This document shows positions 61,473-64,000 of a stretch of 64,000 nt of DNA, piece after piece. The notes beneath the pieces were generated by a model. It was not told the DNA's origin. It worked only from the letters and a program-made list of their open reading frames with translations, and made no database searches. The stretch is from positions 30,441-94,440 of the forward strand of contig REDJ01000232.1 of the NCBI GenBank assembly GCA_007693555.1, written 5' to 3'. Made by a program: the position numbers and the translations under genes. Within the stretch, counting starts at the first letter, position 1. Every line of letters starts with the position of its first letter. This DNA is from Bacteroidota bacterium (GTDB lineage: Bacteria; Bacteroidota; Bacteroidia; Bacteroidales; UBA7960).

Positions 61473-63545
61473 ATGATACAGCGCATTACTCCTGTTTTGC
61501 TTTTGTGCATTTTACCTTTCCTTAAAATAACCCAGGCACAGGGTATTACTTTTCCGATAAATGTTCATGATGGTCAGAATATCGAAACATGTTCAGGGTT
61601 TTTTGTTGACAGTGGTGGCGATACACTTACACCTTATACCTCTAATGAAGACTATACCATCACATTTACATCAGACTTTTCTACTGAGAATGAAGATCAC
61701 ATAAGACTTCATTTTTTATTTTTTGAGTTGGGTGATGGCGACGTATTGTACGTATATGACGGTGAAGATGAATCTGCACCATTGTTGTTTGAAGTAACAG
61801 GAAATGAACTTGAAGGGCAGCAAATCTGGTCAGAAGGAGCATCATTGCATTTCAGATTTGTTTCAAATGGTGAAAGCAACGGATTGGGATGGCTCGCTGA
61901 AATTGAATGTTTTGCTTTGTGTGATGCATTTATTGCATATGCCACCAGCGAATTTGATACATTTGATTTTTGCCCTGAAACACAAACTGTTAATTTTTTT
62001 GGATTTGCAGAGTACCTTGGGGGTGACCCACTGGGAGATGGTTCGGCATTTCTTTATGAATGGCTTTTTGAAGGAGAATTAAAATTCGGACAAACTGTAA
62101 ATCATACCTACGACGAGCCCGGAGCCTATCCATTCAGGCTTACAGTTACCGACCCTTTTAACAATTGTGAAGCAGATACACTCATTACAGTAAGAGTAGC
62201 AACTATCCCGGATTTTATTGGTACACAGGCTTCTTCAGATACAGTTTGTGCAAATGAAATGTTTACTCTTTTTGGAAACATTAATCCGGCAACCTGGACA
62301 GGTTTTCCAACTATTGTTGATACAGTTGCTTTCATAAATGATGAAAATCCTTTCGAATCTTCTCTTGTGTTTGATGTTTTTGAAGAAAATGCTCAACTGG
62401 TAACACTGGATGATTTTGGCAGGATATGTATAAACATTGAGCATGTTAATTTCGGGCATGTAAGGTTTGAACTGGAATGTCCTGATGGCGGAGTGATTTT
62501 ACTCAAGGATTTTGGACCAGGTGGCGCTCATTTGGGTGAACCTGTGGAGCCTTTGGATAACATACCGGGAATTGGGTATGATTACTGTTTTAATACGACA
62601 CCGCAGTTTGGCACCATGGATGAAACCTCATTTCAGTTTCATGAATATCTTGACCAGGCCGGCAACTATTATGTGAATCAACCGTATATGCCACCTGGCA
62701 ATTATACTCCCGATGAATCCTTTAATGTTTTACTCGGATGTCCTCTGAACGGACAATGGACCTTAAGGGTTACAGATAATATTATTGGGACATCCGGTCA
62801 TATTCTGGGATGGAGCCTTTTTTTTAACGACAGCTTTTATCCTGATAGCCTGATATTTACACCAGAGATAATTGATGAGCAGTGGTTTGATGCCGGTGGA
62901 AACCCGGTTAACGGGAACCCTGTTTCCATAACAGAGCAAAACGAGGGGGAGTACGAATATTTGTTTCTGGCAACAGATAACTTTGGTTGCACATGGGATA
63001 CTATTATAATGGTAAAAGTGTTACCTCTTCCCGAAGCGGAAATTGTTTCTGAACTGGAAATACCGGTTTGTGAAGGAGACTCAACTCTTCTGACAGTTCA
63101 ACCTCTGTTCATCGGTGACGATGCACACTGGTTATATCAATGGATGCTTGAAGGTGCCGAACTGGAGGGAAGCATTTATGATACACTTATGGCCAAAGAA
63201 CCTGCTACTTACATGGTAAGAGTTACAGATACCATTACCGGGTGTTTTGAAATTTTTGACATTGCATTGACTACCCAAAATTGCGATTTGGAAATACCTA
63301 ATGTTTTTACTCCCAATGGCGACGGTATAAATGATTTGTTTGAAATCATCAACCTTGAGCATTATCCCGGAAGCAATATTGTAATATTTAACAGACATGG
63401 TAAAAAAGTCTTTGAAAGTAATGATTATTATGGTAATTGGTGGGATGGAGGCAATCAACCGGATGGCACTTATTACTATGTTTTGACCTATGTGCGCCAG
63501 GGTGAGAGGAAACAGGCACATGGAGTTATAACCATTATAAGATAG
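61473..63545 (+). CDS. Type IX secretion substrate with CUB-like, PKD and P-domain-like regions
   Basis: The 690-residue protein has a signal peptide (to ITQAQ, about residue 24), a CUB-like domain (about 30-150; CSGFFVDSGGDTL, YDGEDESAPLLFEVTG, LHFRFVSNGESNGLGW), a PKD-like domain (about 165-250; YEWLFEGE, HTYDEPGAYPFRLTVTDP), a proprotein-convertase P-domain-like region (about 300-460; CINIEHVNFGHVRFELECP, CPLNGQWTLRVTDN, GHILGWSLFF), an Ig/PKD-like region, and the CHU_C type B sorting domain at the end (IPNVFTPNGDGINDLFEI, WDGGNQPDGTYYYVL). It should be exported across the outer membrane by the type IX system. No catalytic domain is seen; adhesion is a reasonable guess. The ATG at 61473 is preferred over an upstream TTG. 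Confidence 0.88.
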   Translation: MIQRITPVLLLCILPFLKITQAQGITFPINVHDGQNIETCSGFFVDSGGDTLTPYTSNEDYTITFTSDFSTENEDHIRLHFLFFELGDGDVLYVYDGEDESAPLLFEVTGNELEGQQIWSEGASLHFRFVSNGESNGLGWLAEIECFALCDAFIAYATSEFDTFDFCPETQTVNFFGFAEYLGGDPLGDGSAFLYEWLFEGELKFGQTVNHTYDEPGAYPFRLTVTDPFNNCEADTLITVRVATIPDFIGTQASSDTVCANEMFTLFGNINPATWTGFPTIVDTVAFINDENPFESSLVFDVFEENAQLVTLDDFGRICINIEHVNFGHVRFELECPDGGVILLKDFGPGGAHLGEPVEPLDNIPGIGYDYCFNTTPQFGTMDETSFQFHEYLDQAGNYYVNQPYMPPGNYTPDESFNVLLGCPLNGQWTLRVTDNIIGTSGHILGWSLFFNDSFYPDSLIFTPEIIDEQWFDAGGNPVNGNPVSITEQNEGEYEYLFLATDNFGCTWDTIIMVKVLPLPEAEIVSELEIPVCEGDSTLLTVQPLFIGDDAHWLYQWMLEGAELEGSIYDTLMAKEPATYMVRVTDTITGCFEIFDIALTTQNCDLEIPNVFTPNGDGINDLFEIINLEHYPGSNIVIFNRHGKKVFESNDYYGNWWDGGNQPDGTYYYVLTYVRQGERKQAHGVITIIR

Positions 63546-63597
63546 TAATACGTGCAGTGTTTGCTAAATCATTAATCAGAAAAAAAACAAATTAATT

Positions 63598-63628
63598 TTT
63601 GCAAGTATATCCGAAAGATTTATTTTTG
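63598..63628 (+). promoter_or_regulatory. Consensus promoter of the AbgT-type transporter gene
   Basis: TTTG (63598-63601), 19 bp, TATTTTTG (63621-63628): exact match to the Bacteroidota consensus with ideal spacing, about 48 bp before the start codon. Confidence 0.8.
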
Positions 63629-63675
63629 AGCCTTCAAATTAAAACCAATCAATTGAATATCAATAAAACAATACT

Positions 63676-64000
63676 ATGAGTGAAACTGACAAAGTAAAAA
63701 AGAAAGGTACTTTTCAAAAGATACTTGATAAAGTTGAGATAATAGGGAATAAACTTCCTCAACCGGTAACCTTGTTCGCAATCCTGATGGGGGTGGTATT
63801 GATTCTTTCATGGATTTTTGGAGGAGTGAGCGTGCTAAAACCCGGTACCGGTGGTGCAACAGGAGTGCCTGAAGATTTTATTGTAGTAGAGAATCTGCTT
63901 ACCAAAGAGGGTATTCAAAGAATTTTTACCAGCATGGTAAATGTTTTCGCCACCTTCCCTCCTTTGGGTCTGGTATTGGTAGTGATGCTGGGAATTGGTG
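63676..64000 (+). CDS. AbgT family transporter, 3' end cut off
   Basis: Only the first 108 codons are in the window. The sequence shows a short charged cytoplasmic start, then a membrane helix (VTLFAILMGVVLILSWIFGG), a periplasmic loop (VLKPGTGGATGVPEDFIVVENLLTKEG in pieces) and the conserved GIQRIFTSMVNVFATFPPLGLVLVVMLG region typical of AbgT proteins, which export or import p-aminobenzoyl-glutamate and some sulfonamides. N-KLP-x-P-x-x-LF near residues 25-35 is also a family hallmark. A perfect promoter precedes the gene. The rest lies to the right of the window. Confidence 0.88.
   Translation, partial: MSETDKVKKKGTFQKILDKVEIIGNKLPQPVTLFAILMGVVLILSWIFGGVSVLKPGTGGATGVPEDFIVVENLLTKEGIQRIFTSMVNVFATFPPLGLVLVVMLGIG

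Noticed and set aside
1..64000. CRISPR arrays, insertion sequences, prophage or integrase genes
   Set aside because: No regularly spaced direct repeats, transposase or integrase frames were seen anywhere.

Overview
The window looks like chromosomal core and accessory sequence from a member of the Bacteroidota, most likely class Bacteroidia (Bacteroidales or Marinilabiliales relatives). The evidence is a three-subunit succinate dehydrogenase/fumarate reductase, an S46 dipeptidyl-peptidase, a DUF2723 membrane protein, an exbB-x-exbD-exbD cluster, a type IX (type B) C-terminal sorting domain, many lipoproteins, AT-rich DNA, and promoters of the form TTTG-N19/20-TAnnTTTG, which is the Bacteroidota sigma consensus. 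No insertion sequence, prophage, CRISPR array or rRNA gene was seen.

Layout. 1-4.7 kb: a cut-off EEP-family lipoprotein, a DUF418 membrane protein, an Lrp regulator divergent from a Met/Cys gamma-lyase-type PLP enzyme, and a PfpI protein. 4.8-9.2 kb (minus): mlaE, mlaF, a MacB-like permease and gpmI, probably one operon. 9.5-13.7 kb: a 55-residue lipoprotein overlapping a SprT-like gene, a mannose-1-phosphate guanylyltransferase and a DPP7-type peptidase. 13.9-24 kb: prolyl oligopeptidase, two conserved genes, the ExbB/ExbD motor cluster, tRNA-Ser, PhoH-PIN, a glutaminyl-cyclase-like M28 enzyme and a PAS-LuxR regulator. 24-30.8 kb: a hybrid histidine kinase, tRNA-Gln and DUF2723 (GT117-like). 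31-37.2 kb: rimP-nusA-infB-pgi behind a consensus promoter and a structured leader. 37.4-43 kb: two small genes, an M24 peptidase and sdhCAB. 43.3-44.2 kb: an ArsR regulator and a DUF1573 protein.

44.5-49.8 kb holds the most unusual locus: two paralogous small secreted proteins, a 975-residue protein that looks like an outer-membrane barrel flanked by beta-sandwich domains, and a PapD-like periplasmic chaperone. This is the gene logic of a chaperone-usher surface fibre system, but with sequences I do not recognise as any classical family. A terminator hairpin with a competing stem sits between the first subunit gene and the rest, as expected if the major subunit is made in excess.

49.8-64 kb: queD, an anchorless TonB C-terminal-domain protein, two tandem C69 dipeptidases next to a fused oligopeptide ABC ATPase, a lipocalin-like lipoprotein, thymidine kinase, a conserved coiled-coil/linker protein, rsmI, lepA, a large type IX secreted protein with CUB, PKD and P-domain-like parts, and the start of an AbgT transporter. 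Taken together, the many peptidases (S46, S9, M24, two C69), the peptide ABC ATPase and the Met/Cys lyase suggest an organism that feeds on proteins and peptides; this is inference from gene content only.
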